Below are positions 51,703 to 59,910 of a stretch of DNA of 64,000 nucleotides, piece by piece (positions within the stretch are counted from its first letter, which is position 1; every line of letters starts with the position of its first letter). A program made the position numbers and the translations under genes. Below the pieces are notes generated by a model. That model had not been told where the DNA came from. It did no database searches and saw nothing but the letters and a program-made list of their open reading frames with translations. The stretch lies in assembly GCF_900107045.1 (NCBI RefSeq), contig NZ_FNON01000013.1:124001-188000 (forward strand). The letters are read 5' to 3'. Source of the stretch: Amycolatopsis xylanica. GTDB taxonomy: Bacteria; Actinomycetota; Actinomycetes; Mycobacteriales; Pseudonocardiaceae.

Positions 51703-53454
51703 TTACACAGTGCCCGAGCCGATGCCAAGCGCCGGCGTCCGGCACAGAGTGGGTTGCCACCAGTGACCGACCAACCGCGCATAGTCCGGTGAGCTGCGCA
51801 TGAGCTCCTCGTGGGTGCCCTGAACCAGCGACCCCGCGCCCATCACGAGCACCCGCTCAGCCCGCATCGCCGAGCTGATGCGGTGCGCGATGACGATCAG
51901 CGTGCCCGGCCGCCGCGCGAACGCCTCCTCGGCGATAGCCTCGGCCGCCGGGTCGAGATGGCAGGTCGCCTCGTCGAGGATCACCACCTCCGCAGGGGAA
52001 AGGTAAACCCGAGCCAAGGAAATCAGCTGCCGCTCCCCCTGCGACAGCGCCGACGGCCGCTCGACCACTCCGTCGTAGCCGCCCAGCCGCCGGACGACGT
52101 CCGCCAAGCCGAGCGTCTCGACCGCATCGCCGAGCTCCGCGTCGTCCGCGTCCTGACGCAGATAGGTCAGGTTTTCCCGCACGGTGCCCGTGAACACATA
52201 CGCCTCCTGCGGTATCAGCACGACGTGCCTTCGCAACGCCGAGTCGACTACTTCGGTCACCGGCGTGCCGCCGACGGTGATGACGCCGCTGTCCGGCGAG
52301 TCGATCCCGGCGATGAGCGACGCCAGCGTCGACTTGCCGACCCCGCTCGGGCCGACGACGGCCAAGTGCAGCGCGGCCGGTACCCGGAGATCGACTCCCG
52401 ACAGCACCGGCTCGGCGTGCGGGCCATAAGCGAACGTCACGCCGCGCAGGAGGATTTCGCTGCTGGTGAGCGGCTTTGTTCTCGACTTGGGCAGAGGCGT
52501 CGGTGGCACCTCGAGCATCCCGCTCATCGTGACCGACAACTGCAGGGCGAGATTGGCGACGGTCTGCACCAAAGCACGAACCGCGGGTTCCAATCCCTGC
52601 ATCAGATAGGTCATCGCGCCGACGAGCGAACCGGCGGTGAGCAGCTGACCGGAAACCAACCATGGCGACGCCAGCAGGACGAGCACGAAGGGAACCCGTC
52701 CGCCGAGTGCGATCACCGCGATCCGTCCGGCGCCGGTCCTCGCGCTCGCGATCATCGCGGCGGCTTCCATGTCGACGAAGCGTCCGACCCGTGCCGCCGC
52801 GGTACGCCACGCCCCGCAAACGACCACGTCGCGGACTCCGCCGACCAGTGCGCCCGCCTCCCGTGCCAGTGCCTCCTGTGCGTCGAGCAGAGCCTGATAT
52901 CGCCGCCGCAGCAACCGCGAAAGTACAGCCAGCAGCCCGGTGGCACCGACCACGAAAGGTACCGCGGCCAATGCAAGCCACGGGTCGAGCGCGGCCAGTC
53001 CCATCACGGCCGCGGCGACTCCGAAGAGCACACCACGCACGGTCAGCAGCAGTCCGGCGAACATCTGGCGGACGGTCTCGGCCTGCCGAGTGAGCTTCGC
53101 GACCGTCGCGGTGTCCGTACCGCTGTCACCGAACACGCTGTGCCTCAGCCTTGACCACACCACCAGCCGGACGAGCTCGTCGCGCAGCGACTCGACGAGC
53201 ACCGCGACATGGGGCATCACTTGCCTGGTGGCGAAGGTGCCCACTGCCACCGCGGCTCCATAGGCCAGCAGGAAGACCACCCCGGTACGCACCGAACCGG
53301 CGAGGAACCCGTGGTCCAGCGCGGCCGCCACCAGCGCGCCGGAACCGAGCGCGGGCACCGCTTCGAGCACCGACCAAGCGGTCAGCGCGAGAAGCCGGCC
53401 GCGCTGCGCGGCCAGCACCGGACGAACGAATTCACCGATCGAAGGCCCGGTCAT
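51703..53454 (-). CDS. Lasso-cluster ABC exporter half, canonical NBD
   Basis: The 583-residue type I ABC exporter half-subunit has six membrane helices (about 15-315) and a nucleotide-binding domain. The domain carries Walker A GPSGVGKST, signature LSQGERQLISLAR (not LSGGQ) and Walker B VVILDEATCHLD with the catalytic Glu present. It begins in an ATGA overlap with the partner half-transporter. The two would form a heterodimer with one full ATPase site. Its role is export of, and immunity to, the lasso peptides encoded upstream. It is the last gene of the cluster. Confidence 0.92.
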   Translation of the reverse strand: MTGPSIGEFVRPVLAAQRGRLLALTAWSVLEAVPALGSGALVAAALDHGFLAGSVRTGVVFLLAYGAAVAVGTFATRQVMPHVAVLVESLRDELVRLVVWSRLRHSVFGDSGTDTATVAKLTRQAETVRQMFAGLLLTVRGVLFGVAAAVMGLAALDPWLALAAVPFVVGATGLLAVLSRLLRRRYQALLDAQEALAREAGALVGGVRDVVVCGAWRTAAARVGRFVDMEAAAMIASARTGAGRIAVIALGGRVPFVLVLLASPWLVSGQLLTAGSLVGAMTYLMQGLEPAVRALVQTVANLALQLSVTMSGMLEVPPTPLPKSRTKPLTSSEILLRGVTFAYGPHAEPVLSGVDLRVPAALHLAVVGPSGVGKSTLASLIAGIDSPDSGVITVGGTPVTEVVDSALRRHVVLIPQEAYVFTGTVRENLTYLRQDADDAELGDAVETLGLADVVRRLGGYDGVVERPSALSQGERQLISLARVYLSPAEVVILDEATCHLDPAAEAIAEEAFARRPGTLIVIAHRISSAMRAERVLVMGAGSLVQGTHEELMRSSPDYARLVGHWWQPTLCRTPALGIGSGTV

Positions 53455-55145
53455 GACACACCGACCGGCTGCGCACCGAAGAGTGCCTGATAGGCCGGAT
53501 CGGCAAGCAGCTCATGATGCGCGCCGAACGCACGGACGCGGCCTTCGTCGAGCCACGCCACCAGATCGGCGCCGGCGGCGGTGCGCATCCGATGCGCCAC
53601 CACAATCCTGGTCACCCCGCGCAACGCCTCATGCATCGCAGCGGTGATCTCGCTTTCCGTCGCGGTATCCACACTGGACAGGGCGTCATCCAGCACAACG
53701 ACTCGCGCACCGCGGCAGACCGAGCGCGCCAGGCCAAGCCGTTGCGACTCACCGCCGGAGAGACGCAGTCCGGCAAGCGGCGTTCCATAGCCGGAAGGCA
53801 ACCTGGCGATGAAGCCTGCCGCGTGGCTCGCGCGCGCGGCCAGTTCGACGGCGGTGTCCGCGACATAGTCGTCACCGAAGCCGATCATCTCGCCGACCGT
53901 GTCACCGAGCATGCAGGGACGTTCGAAGGCGACGGAGATCGCGCGGCGGGTTTCATCCCGGCTTACGGTGGCGAGATCCGTGCCGTCAAGCAGGATCTTC
54001 CCGGATTGCGGCGGTAGTACCGCACCGGCGATCAAGGCCAGTGTCGTCTTGCCCGTACCGGACGCGCCGACGATAGCGACCTCGCTACCGGCCGGGATGG
54101 TCAGGTGGACGTCGTCGAGCACCGTGCGGCCGTCCACGATCGCGGTTATCCCGCGCAACTCCAGCACACCAGGGCCGGGCGGCAGCGGGCGGTCGCCGCC
54201 CGGTGGCAATGGCTCGTCGAAGATCTCCTGGACGCGTTCCGCGGAACCGCGGATCCTGCCGAGTTCGGCGAGTATCCCGACCTGGGACAGCAATCGCAGC
54301 GCATAGCCGAGGTACAGCTGTGCGGCCAGCAGCTCGCCTGCCGAGACTCGGCCGTCCACTACGCCGATCCCGGCGATCACCAGCACGCCGACCTGCAAGG
54401 TGGGCGCGAGCAGCGACAGGTACCAACCGGCCCGGCGCTGAGTCTCCCAGAACTCGAGTCCGGCCTCGTGCAACCGGGAAAGCGGGGTCAGCACGCGCGT
54501 GACCTCACGGTCAAGCGTGCCGGCCGCGCGGATCGTGCGTGCACCCCCGACCGCCTCGACGAACCTGCTCGCCAGTTCCCCTTGTGCCTCCTGATACCTC
54601 CCGGTCAGCACCGTGACCCGTCGGATCAGCCGGGAGGCGAGCATCGACACGACCGGGACGCCGACCGCGAAGACGAGCACCAGCCGCCAGTCGATGAGCG
54701 CCAGTGCGACCAGCCCGCCGAGCGAAATGAGCGGGGCGCAGATCATGTCCAGCAGGTTCGGCCCGGCGCGGCTGACTTCCGCGGCACTGTCCATGGCGCG
54801 ATTGAGCACGTCGCCAACGGGAAACCGCCGGCCGCCTGGAAGCCCGAGCTCGAAGACCCTGGCGAAGACCGAGTGCCGCAGGCGCGCGGCAGCCGTGGCG
54901 TTGACCTTGGCCCCGGCGATCTGCTCGCCGATCTCAGCGAGTGTGATGAGTCCTAGAAGGATGATCAGCAGCACGGCAGGTGTCATCATGCCGTCGCGGC
55001 TGATGACCGTGTCGATCACCGATGCCAGCATGACCGGAAGCAGGATGCCCGCCGCTGTCTCGAAAAGCCGGCACAGCGCCAGCACCGAGAGGAGTCTCTT
55101 GCCACGTTTGGCCGTCCCGATCAGCAACCGATCACTTTCCCGCAC
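53451..55145 (-). CDS. Lasso-cluster ABC exporter half, degenerate Walker B
   Basis: This 564-residue half-exporter has six membrane helices and an NBD with Walker A GASGTGKTT and canonical signature LSGGESQRLGLARS. Its Walker B reads VVVLDDALSSVD, so Asp replaces the catalytic Glu. That is the classic mark of the degenerate site in heterodimeric exporters; the LSGGE here completes the active site of the partner. GTG 55145 follows AAGGGGAG. It is separated from the last precursor gene by a hairpin (55168-55212), which may lower its expression relative to the precursors. Confidence 0.92.
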   Translation of the reverse strand: MRESDRLLIGTAKRGKRLLSVLALCRLFETAAGILLPVMLASVIDTVISRDGMMTPAVLLIILLGLITLAEIGEQIAGAKVNATAAARLRHSVFARVFELGLPGGRRFPVGDVLNRAMDSAAEVSRAGPNLLDMICAPLISLGGLVALALIDWRLVLVFAVGVPVVSMLASRLIRRVTVLTGRYQEAQGELASRFVEAVGGARTIRAAGTLDREVTRVLTPLSRLHEAGLEFWETQRRAGWYLSLLAPTLQVGVLVIAGIGVVDGRVSAGELLAAQLYLGYALRLLSQVGILAELGRIRGSAERVQEIFDEPLPPGGDRPLPPGPGVLELRGITAIVDGRTVLDDVHLTIPAGSEVAIVGASGTGKTTLALIAGAVLPPQSGKILLDGTDLATVSRDETRRAISVAFERPCMLGDTVGEMIGFGDDYVADTAVELAARASHAAGFIARLPSGYGTPLAGLRLSGGESQRLGLARSVCRGARVVVLDDALSSVDTATESEITAAMHEALRGVTRIVVAHRMRTAAGADLVAWLDEGRVRAFGAHHELLADPAYQALFGAQPVGVS

Positions 55146-55167
55146 GACACTCCCCTTCGATGGCTGA

Positions 55168-55212
55168 CCCGGATGCGGCGGAGGCGCTAGGACTCACTCC
55201 GCCACATCCGGG
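55168..55212 (-). terminator. Hairpin (attenuator) between precursor A1 and the exporter genes
   Basis: CCCGGATGCGGCGGAG pairs with CTCCGCCACATCCGGG (15 of 16 positions) across a 13-base loop, 24 bases after the precursor stop. It lacks a T-run. It may be a partial terminator or an mRNA-stabilising structure that leaves more precursor than transporter mRNA. Confidence 0.6.
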
Positions 55213-55235
55213 AATCAGTTACAGATCGACAACAC

Positions 55236-55358
55236 TCAGTTGTTCGCGTTGTAGAGGAACCAGTACGCCTCGTGCTGGCCGGTGAAGAAGAATCCTGTCT
55301 CCTCCTCGAACGCTCCCAGCTCGATGGCCGAGGGAACCTCGTAGGTTTCCTTGTTCAT
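55236..55358 (-). CDS. Lasso peptide precursor A1 (40 aa)
   Basis: The 40-residue precursor has a 22-residue leader with YEVP at residues 6-9, then AIELGAFEEE and a terminal Thr-Gly. The leader matches the known lasso pattern YxxPxLxxxGxF with Thr at the position before last, which the RRE protein and the B2 protease recognise. The predicted core is FFFTGQHEAYWFLYNANN, 18 residues, with Glu at position 8 to form an 8-residue macrolactam with the N-terminal Phe. Cutting before the Gly instead would give Gly1 and a 9-residue ring; the Thr rule favours Phe1. ATG 55358 follows AAAGGGGGTGA. It is the last of three tandem precursor genes. Confidence 0.88.
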   Translation of the reverse strand: MNKETYEVPSAIELGAFEEETGFFFTGQHEAYWFLYNANN

Positions 55359-55401
55359 GCTCGTCACCCCCTTTGCGCTCTCTTGGTTTCGCGGCCCATG
55401 G

Positions 55402-55521
55402 TCAGGTCAGGCTCAGCAGGAACCAATAGATCTCGTATCGGCCTTGCCAGTAGAACCCGGTTTTCGCCGCGAAAGTACCGAGTTCGATCGCTTCCGGGGC
55501 CTGGTAGATCGACTTGACCAT
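55402..55521 (-). CDS. Lasso peptide precursor A2 (39 aa)
   Basis: The 39-residue precursor has leader YQAP at residues 6-9, AIELGTFAAK and terminal Thr-Gly (22 residues). The predicted core is FYWQGRYEIYWFLLSLT, 17 residues, with Glu at position 8. It shares the YWFL stretch at core positions 10-13 with A1. Its ATG lies only 7 bases after the first base of the A3 stop and has no recognisable ribosome site, so it is probably translated by ribosomes finishing A3. It would be spared by B2 only if the leader were altered, which it is not, so it should be processed. Confidence 0.87.
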   Translation of the reverse strand: MVKSIYQAPEAIELGTFAAKTGFYWQGRYEIYWFLLSLT

Positions 55522-55527
55522 GGCCGA

Positions 55528-55650
55528 TCAGATCCAGGTGTCGAAGAACCAGAGGACCTCTTCGCCATTGCGCACGTAGAAGACACCTGTTTCCTCGTCG
55601 AAAGCGCCGAGTTCGATCACGGCAGGAGCCTCGTAACCGTTCTTGACCAT
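55528..55650 (-). CDS. Lasso peptide precursor A3 (40 aa)
   Basis: The 40-residue precursor has leader YEAP at residues 6-9, VIELGAFDEE and terminal Thr-Gly (22 residues). The predicted core is VFYVRNGEEVLWFFDTWI, 18 residues. Glu8 is the ring-closing residue by analogy with A1 and A2, but Glu9 is an alternative. It is the most diverged core of the three. ATG 55650 follows GAAGGTGG. It lies 48 bases after the B2 stop and is the first precursor in the transcript. Confidence 0.87.
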   Translation of the reverse strand: MVKNGYEAPAVIELGAFDEETGVFYVRNGEEVLWFFDTWI

Positions 55651-55698
55651 TTCTTCACCACCTTCACTGGTATTTCTTTCCTGACCGGAGAATTCCGG

Positions 55699-56121
55699 TC
55701 AAGCACTGGGTGCGATCGCGATCATGCGGCGGTAGCAGGAACCATCCAGCACCTCGTCGACCATTTCACCGTCGGCCTCGATCCACGCGTGCGCGGTGAA
55801 CGGCGGCGCCGCCAGCACGCCCACGCACCAGGTCGGCCACACCCCGCGTACCCTGCACAGCAGGACGGCCGCTATCGACCTGGTCAGACAGGCCTGCGAA
55901 CCACAGCACCTCGGACTGACCGCCAGCACGGTATTCCTGGCTTCCCGCGCCTGGTCGAGAGTCGCGGCCGGTACGCCGCCGCGCAGCTTTGCCAGCACAG
56001 CCCTGATCTCACGGGGTTTCTGTTTCGCCAGCACCCGTGCGACTCCGACCACGGCGCCCGCGATGACGCGGTCGCGCGCGAAGACTTTGGTCGGCGTGCT
56101 GGGCAGCACCGGGATGGTCAC
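55699..56121 (-). CDS. Lasso peptide biosynthesis B2 protein (leader protease)
   Basis: This 140-residue transglutaminase-like cysteine protease removes the precursor leader. The catalytic Cys is C78 in GSQACLTRSIAAVLLCR and the His is H111 in TAHAWIEADGEMV, the family motifs. The GTG start overlaps the B1 stop (GTGA, 56121-56118), so B1 and B2 are made together, as expected for proteins that act as a pair. The length is normal for a stand-alone B2 of split-B actinobacterial clusters. Confidence 0.95.
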   Translation of the reverse strand: MTIPVLPSTPTKVFARDRVIAGAVVGVARVLAKQKPREIRAVLAKLRGGVPAATLDQAREARNTVLAVSPRCCGSQACLTRSIAAVLLCRVRGVWPTWCVGVLAAPPFTAHAWIEADGEMVDEVLDGSCYRRMIAIAPSA

Positions 56122-56375
56122 GTCCTCACCAGCCCTGTCGAGCGCAGCTTGCCGATGAACGCGTTCACATCGGATCGTGCGCGGCTCTCGTCGACGTCGA
56201 ACCGCTCGACGATCGAACCGATGGCGTCGTCGATTCCCTTTCCCTCGCTTAAGAATTCGACGACCAGGGCACCGACCGGGCTGAGTTGCCAGTATCGTCC
56301 AGAGCGTTCGTCGAGCATGATCGTGCCGTAGTCGGTGACCGCGGTGGACACGTCCGCGTGCAGTCGCATGGTCAT
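56118..56375 (-). CDS. Lasso peptide biosynthesis B1 protein (PqqD-like RRE)
   Basis: The 85-residue protein is a RiPP recognition element of the PqqD fold (YGTIMLDERSGRYWQLSPVGALVVEFL, then helices ending KLRSTGLV). It binds the leader of the precursors through the YxxP and LGxF region and delivers them to B2 and C. ATG 56375 follows GGAAGGG (56381-56387). TTG 56393, overlapping the C stop, is an alternative start that would add six residues. Confidence 0.93.
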   Translation of the reverse strand: MTMRLHADVSTAVTDYGTIMLDERSGRYWQLSPVGALVVEFLSEGKGIDDAIGSIVERFDVDESRARSDVNAFIGKLRSTGLVRT

Positions 56376-56389
56376 CTCACCCTTCCCGA

Positions 56390-58204
56390 TCAAGCCAACG
56401 CGGCTGGCGCCGGCACTTGGTTTCGGAGGAACACCGCACAGTTGACGGTGTAGTCGAACAAGGAGTCTCTGACTCCCATGTGCTCCGGCGACTCACTGTT
56501 CGCCAGCGCGGCGAAGTCGACGATGCCAAGGCCGACCAGCGGCGACTGCTCACACAGCGGGAGTAACGTCCGCCAGTGGTCGCGAAGTCCCCTGGCCGCC
56601 TGCGGGCTGCCGCTCGCCTTCGAACCACGGGCGAGGAATTCACCGGGAAGGGCTCCCCGCATCGCCTCCTTGATGAGCGGCTTGAACTCCATAGGCGTGT
56701 CCCGCTCCTCATGTCGCACCGCGAAGCAGGCCTCGACCACCCGGTCGTCGAAGAACGGCGCTTCGAACGGCATACCCATGGTCGCGGCGTACTGCTGCGT
56801 GCCTCGCACGATCCGGCATCCGTCGCGGACGATCGCGAGTTCCGCGTGCCGGGCCCTGTCGGGACCCAGCGGCACGGCATCGGCGCCGATCTGCCTCATT
56901 CTGGCGGTGACCGCAGCGATCGCGTCCTTACTGAGCCAGCGTGGCAGCATGAACGGCAAGTCCCAGCCGAGTGTGATCGCCGACTCCTCGTGACGGTCCT
57001 GCCTCGCCCCGCCGATCATGCGAAGCAGCCAGTCTCGATATGACTCGGAGTTCAGCAACTCCCGTCCAACCCTCCACAATGGACGATTGGTCAGCATGGC
57101 GTTGGTGCGCGCCCTGCGCCACGCGAGCCAAGGGCGACGGCGAAAAATGCCGTGGTCCCAGACAGGCAGTCCGTGCAGCAGGTGATCGCCACCGAGGCCG
57201 TTGAGGTACAGCCGTGCCCCGCCGCCGAGCGCGGCCTCGATACTGTGCCTGATCCGCGGCGCGGTCAGATACGCCTGTGTCGGCGCGTCCAGCCGTTCGG
57301 TGATCGACTCGACGCCCTCGAAGAACTGCGGCATGTCGTCCGTCGAACTCGTCGTATGCCGCACCCGCGGCATACTCGGCAGTGCCCGGCGCGCCCACAG
57401 CAGGTCCTCCCTGCCGCCGGGATCCTCGTTGTAGGCTGTGTTCGCCAGCACCTCGGCCGGACCTTGCGCGGCCAGATAACACAGCGGGGTCGAGTCGAGA
57501 CCACCGGACAGATCGCAGTGGACGGTGCCGCCCGCGCGGGTACGCACAGACACCGCGTCCGTCAACGCGGCGCGCAACCCGGTCGCACCGTCCACCCTGG
57601 ACAGAACCGGCTCCGGCCTGCGCCACCACAGCGAGGTACGGGCGCCTGACTTGTCCAGCAAGAGGTACTCCTCGGGAGGAACAGCGGCCACGCCCTTCCA
57701 CAATGGTTCCTCTGGCAACGGATGCGGCAGCACACCGAGCAATCGCATCGCCAGCGCCCGCTCGTCGTAGGCGAAACCCCCGAGCCAGGCGAGCAGGTCG
57801 GCACGATCAGAGGCGACGGGGAAGCCGCCGATGACGGCGTGGAAGACCCTGCGCAGCCCGGATGCCGTTCCCTGCACGCGAAGCCGGTCGCCGTCGGTCG
57901 CGACGAAGTGATAGCTGCCCGCGAGCGACTGGGAATAGGAATCCAGTTCTCGCACGTCCCCGGACCGACCGAACCTGCTTCGCAGTCCGTCCGCGGTGGC
58001 CGAGGAAGCGCCGATCACCGCGCCGCGGACCCGGCCTGCCTCGGCCGCGACGAACTGGTCGTCGTGGGTTCGCGCGACCAGCATCGGCCTGCCGGACGGA
58101 TAAGTCACCACCCGGTGTGTCCCGGCGTCGAAGAGATCCGAGATTCGCTGTGCCTCATCGAGGTCGGGGAGCGCTACGAAGTACCAGCCCATTCCTGAGT
58201 CCAC
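56390..58204 (-). CDS. Lasso cyclase C (asparagine synthetase-like)
   Basis: This 604-residue ATP-dependent macrolactam synthetase is homologous to AsnB. The N-terminal glutaminase-like half lacks the Cys2 nucleophile. The C-terminal synthetase domain has the PP-loop motif CDLSGGLDSTPLCYLA (about residue 235), which adenylates the side-chain carboxylate (here Glu8). The start was settled by AGGAGGA at 58211-58216, placing it at GTG 58204. The open frame to 58264 has no site, and ATG 58192 is too close to one. It is the first biosynthetic gene and is followed by B1, B2, three precursors and the exporter. Confidence 0.95.
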   Translation of the reverse strand: MDSGMGWYFVALPDLDEAQRISDLFDAGTHRVVTYPSGRPMLVARTHDDQFVAAEAGRVRGAVIGASSATADGLRSRFGRSGDVRELDSYSQSLAGSYHFVATDGDRLRVQGTASGLRRVFHAVIGGFPVASDRADLLAWLGGFAYDERALAMRLLGVLPHPLPEEPLWKGVAAVPPEEYLLLDKSGARTSLWWRRPEPVLSRVDGATGLRAALTDAVSVRTRAGGTVHCDLSGGLDSTPLCYLAAQGPAEVLANTAYNEDPGGREDLLWARRALPSMPRVRHTTSSTDDMPQFFEGVESITERLDAPTQAYLTAPRIRHSIEAALGGGARLYLNGLGGDHLLHGLPVWDHGIFRRRPWLAWRRARTNAMLTNRPLWRVGRELLNSESYRDWLLRMIGGARQDRHEESAITLGWDLPFMLPRWLSKDAIAAVTARMRQIGADAVPLGPDRARHAELAIVRDGCRIVRGTQQYAATMGMPFEAPFFDDRVVEACFAVRHEERDTPMEFKPLIKEAMRGALPGEFLARGSKASGSPQAARGLRDHWRTLLPLCEQSPLVGLGIVDFAALANSESPEHMGVRDSLFDYTVNCAVFLRNQVPAPAALA

Positions 58205-58288
58205 ATCTTCCTCCTGGCCGTCCTTCTGCCTTTCGGGATTCAGCTTGACGGGTTCGTGTGGCACGAACGTGGCACCGGCGTGGCTCGG

Positions 58289-59062
58289 TCAGCGGCAAGC
58301 GCGAGCCATGGGCGCCAGTGGCTCGTCGAGCAGAATGCGCTGGTGCAGCTCCCGCAGCCGGCGGCCAGGATCGATGCCAAGCGCGTCGGCCAGCGTCTCC
58401 CGGCATTTCTCGTACATGACCAACGCCTCCGCCGGCCTCCCCGCCTCGTGCAGTGCACGGATCAGCTGGGCCCAGAAAACCTCCTGCAGCGGATTCTCGC
58501 CGACCAGGTGCCGCAATTCGGCGACAACGGTTTCGGCTCTGCCTCGTCGCAGATCGAACTCGATGCGCCTGCTGACGGCATCGAGATACAGTTCGCACAG
58601 CGCGGGAACGACCTCACGATGCAGCGATTCGCTTGTCACGTCACACAATGCCGGCCCGCGCCACAAGGCCAACGCTTCGCGCAGCAACCGCACCTCTTCG
58701 TCGACTTCCGCTGAATTCGATCGTGCGAGCAAGGCCCGAAACCGGTGCAGGTCGATGTGGTCCGGATCGACCTCCAGCCGGTAGCCGTGCCGGCCGGAGC
58801 TGATCACCGAAGGCTCCGCGGGAACATCGAGCACGCGGCGAAGCCTCTTGATATAGCCGCGGATGGTGGTGCGGGCACCGGGTGGCGGCTCGCCATCCCA
58901 CAGACGTTCCTCGATTTCACTCAGCGGCACCGGTCTTCCCGCTCGGAGCGCCAAGGTGGAGAACAACGTCCGCAACCGGCCCTCGGGCACCGACACAGAT
59001 CCACCACGGTCTGCCCGCTCGACTTCGAACGTGCCGAGCATGCGCACACGGAACAAGTCCAC
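58289..59062 (-). CDS. SARP-family (BTAD) transcriptional activator
   Basis: The 257-residue regulator has an N-terminal OmpR-like winged helix (about 5-95; GRLRTLFSTLALRAGRPVPLSEIEERLWDGEPP...TTIRGYIKRLRRVL) and a C-terminal BTAD domain (about 105-250). It is the short SARP form that activates antibiotic clusters. GTG 59062 follows GGGGGGA. It ends 84 bases before the cyclase gene on the same strand, so it is the likely direct activator of the lasso genes and may also be cotranscribed with them. SARP sites (heptamer direct repeats) were not resolved by eye. Confidence 0.93.
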   Translation of the reverse strand: MDLFRVRMLGTFEVERADRGGSVSVPEGRLRTLFSTLALRAGRPVPLSEIEERLWDGEPPPGARTTIRGYIKRLRRVLDVPAEPSVISSGRHGYRLEVDPDHIDLHRFRALLARSNSAEVDEEVRLLREALALWRGPALCDVTSESLHREVVPALCELYLDAVSRRIEFDLRRGRAETVVAELRHLVGENPLQEVFWAQLIRALHEAGRPAEALVMYEKCRETLADALGIDPGRRLRELHQRILLDEPLAPMARACR

Positions 59063-59253
59063 AGAATCCCCCCGAACCCTGATTCACCGGCACTCGCATA
59101 CCGGCGTGCAACCCTGAAGGAAGTTCCGGGAATCGGGCCCACGCCGCGCCGGAATTCGCGCGCGACGCAGCGTGGAAACCCCCAGGCACCTCCCCCTATC
59201 CCTCCCCGGCCACGGTAAGAGCGATCGCCGGGGTGTGGTGTCTGTCAGATGAC

Positions 59254-59910
59254 CTACAAATCGTCGACTTCGACGAGACCGTCTTGAATGGCCCTCGCCA
59301 CCAGTGCGGCTTTTGTGCGGGCCTGTCTGCCGACATTGGCGTATTTCACCCGCACGCGGTCGAGATAGGTATTGACCGTTCGGATGGTGATTCCGAGCTT
59401 CTCGGCGACCAGTTCCTTCGATTCCGACTGGAACCACTCGATGAGTACATTCTCTTCGCGCTCAGACAACCGCGGGCGGTCCGAGCTGCGGTTCGCGCCG
59501 AGCGCGCCTGCCAGCGCGGGCGGGGTGTACGGCAGGTCCTGCGCCGCCGCGACAGTCGCGGCGACAAGGTGGTCCTTGCCCTCCGCTTTGGTCAGGAACG
59601 TGAAGGCGCCGATATCGAGGCATGTCAGCGCGGCCTGCTCGTCGTCGCGCATGGTGTAGACGATGACCTGGCGGCCCGCGTCGACCAGTCGCCGAAGGGC
59701 GCCGTACGAGGGACCCGGCTGCCCGGACAACTGGAGATCGAAGACCACCACGTCGGCGGTATCGCCGGGAGGCACCCAGGCGGCCTTGTCGGCCGGGCCG
59801 GTCGCGACGACCTCGATCGGCGGATCAGCCGTCGAGTACCAGAATTCGACGCCTGCGATGACCGCCGGATGGTCGTCGATGACGGCTACCGTGATGTCGC
59901 CGGTCGCCAT
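59254..59910 (-). CDS. NarL/LuxR-family response regulator
   Basis: This 218-residue regulator has a receiver domain (VAVIDDHPAV; phosphoacceptor Asp in VVVFDLQLSG near residue 55; Lys in FLTKAEG) and a LuxR HTH (LSEREENVLIEWFQSESKELVAEKLGITIRTVNTYLDRV). ATG 59910 has GGAGGTGAC directly upstream and lies 25 bases inside the 3' end of the sensor gene. It is the last gene of a three-gene signalling operon pointing at the lasso cluster, so it is a candidate controller of the SARP gene 191 bases downstream. Confidence 0.9.
   Translation of the reverse strand: MATGDITVAVIDDHPAVIAGVEFWYSTADPPIEVVATGPADKAAWVPPGDTADVVVFDLQLSGQPGPSYGALRRLVDAGRQVIVYTMRDDEQAALTCLDIGAFTFLTKAEGKDHLVAATVAAAQDLPYTPPALAGALGANRSSDRPRLSEREENVLIEWFQSESKELVAEKLGITIRTVNTYLDRVRVKYANVGRQARTKAALVARAIQDGLVEVDDL

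Noticed and set aside
55236..55358. Reading the precursors as lanthipeptide or other RiPP substrates
   Set aside because: There are no Cys residues, no LanB/LanC/LanM genes, and the leader motif with the C-B1-B2 set is diagnostic for lasso peptides.
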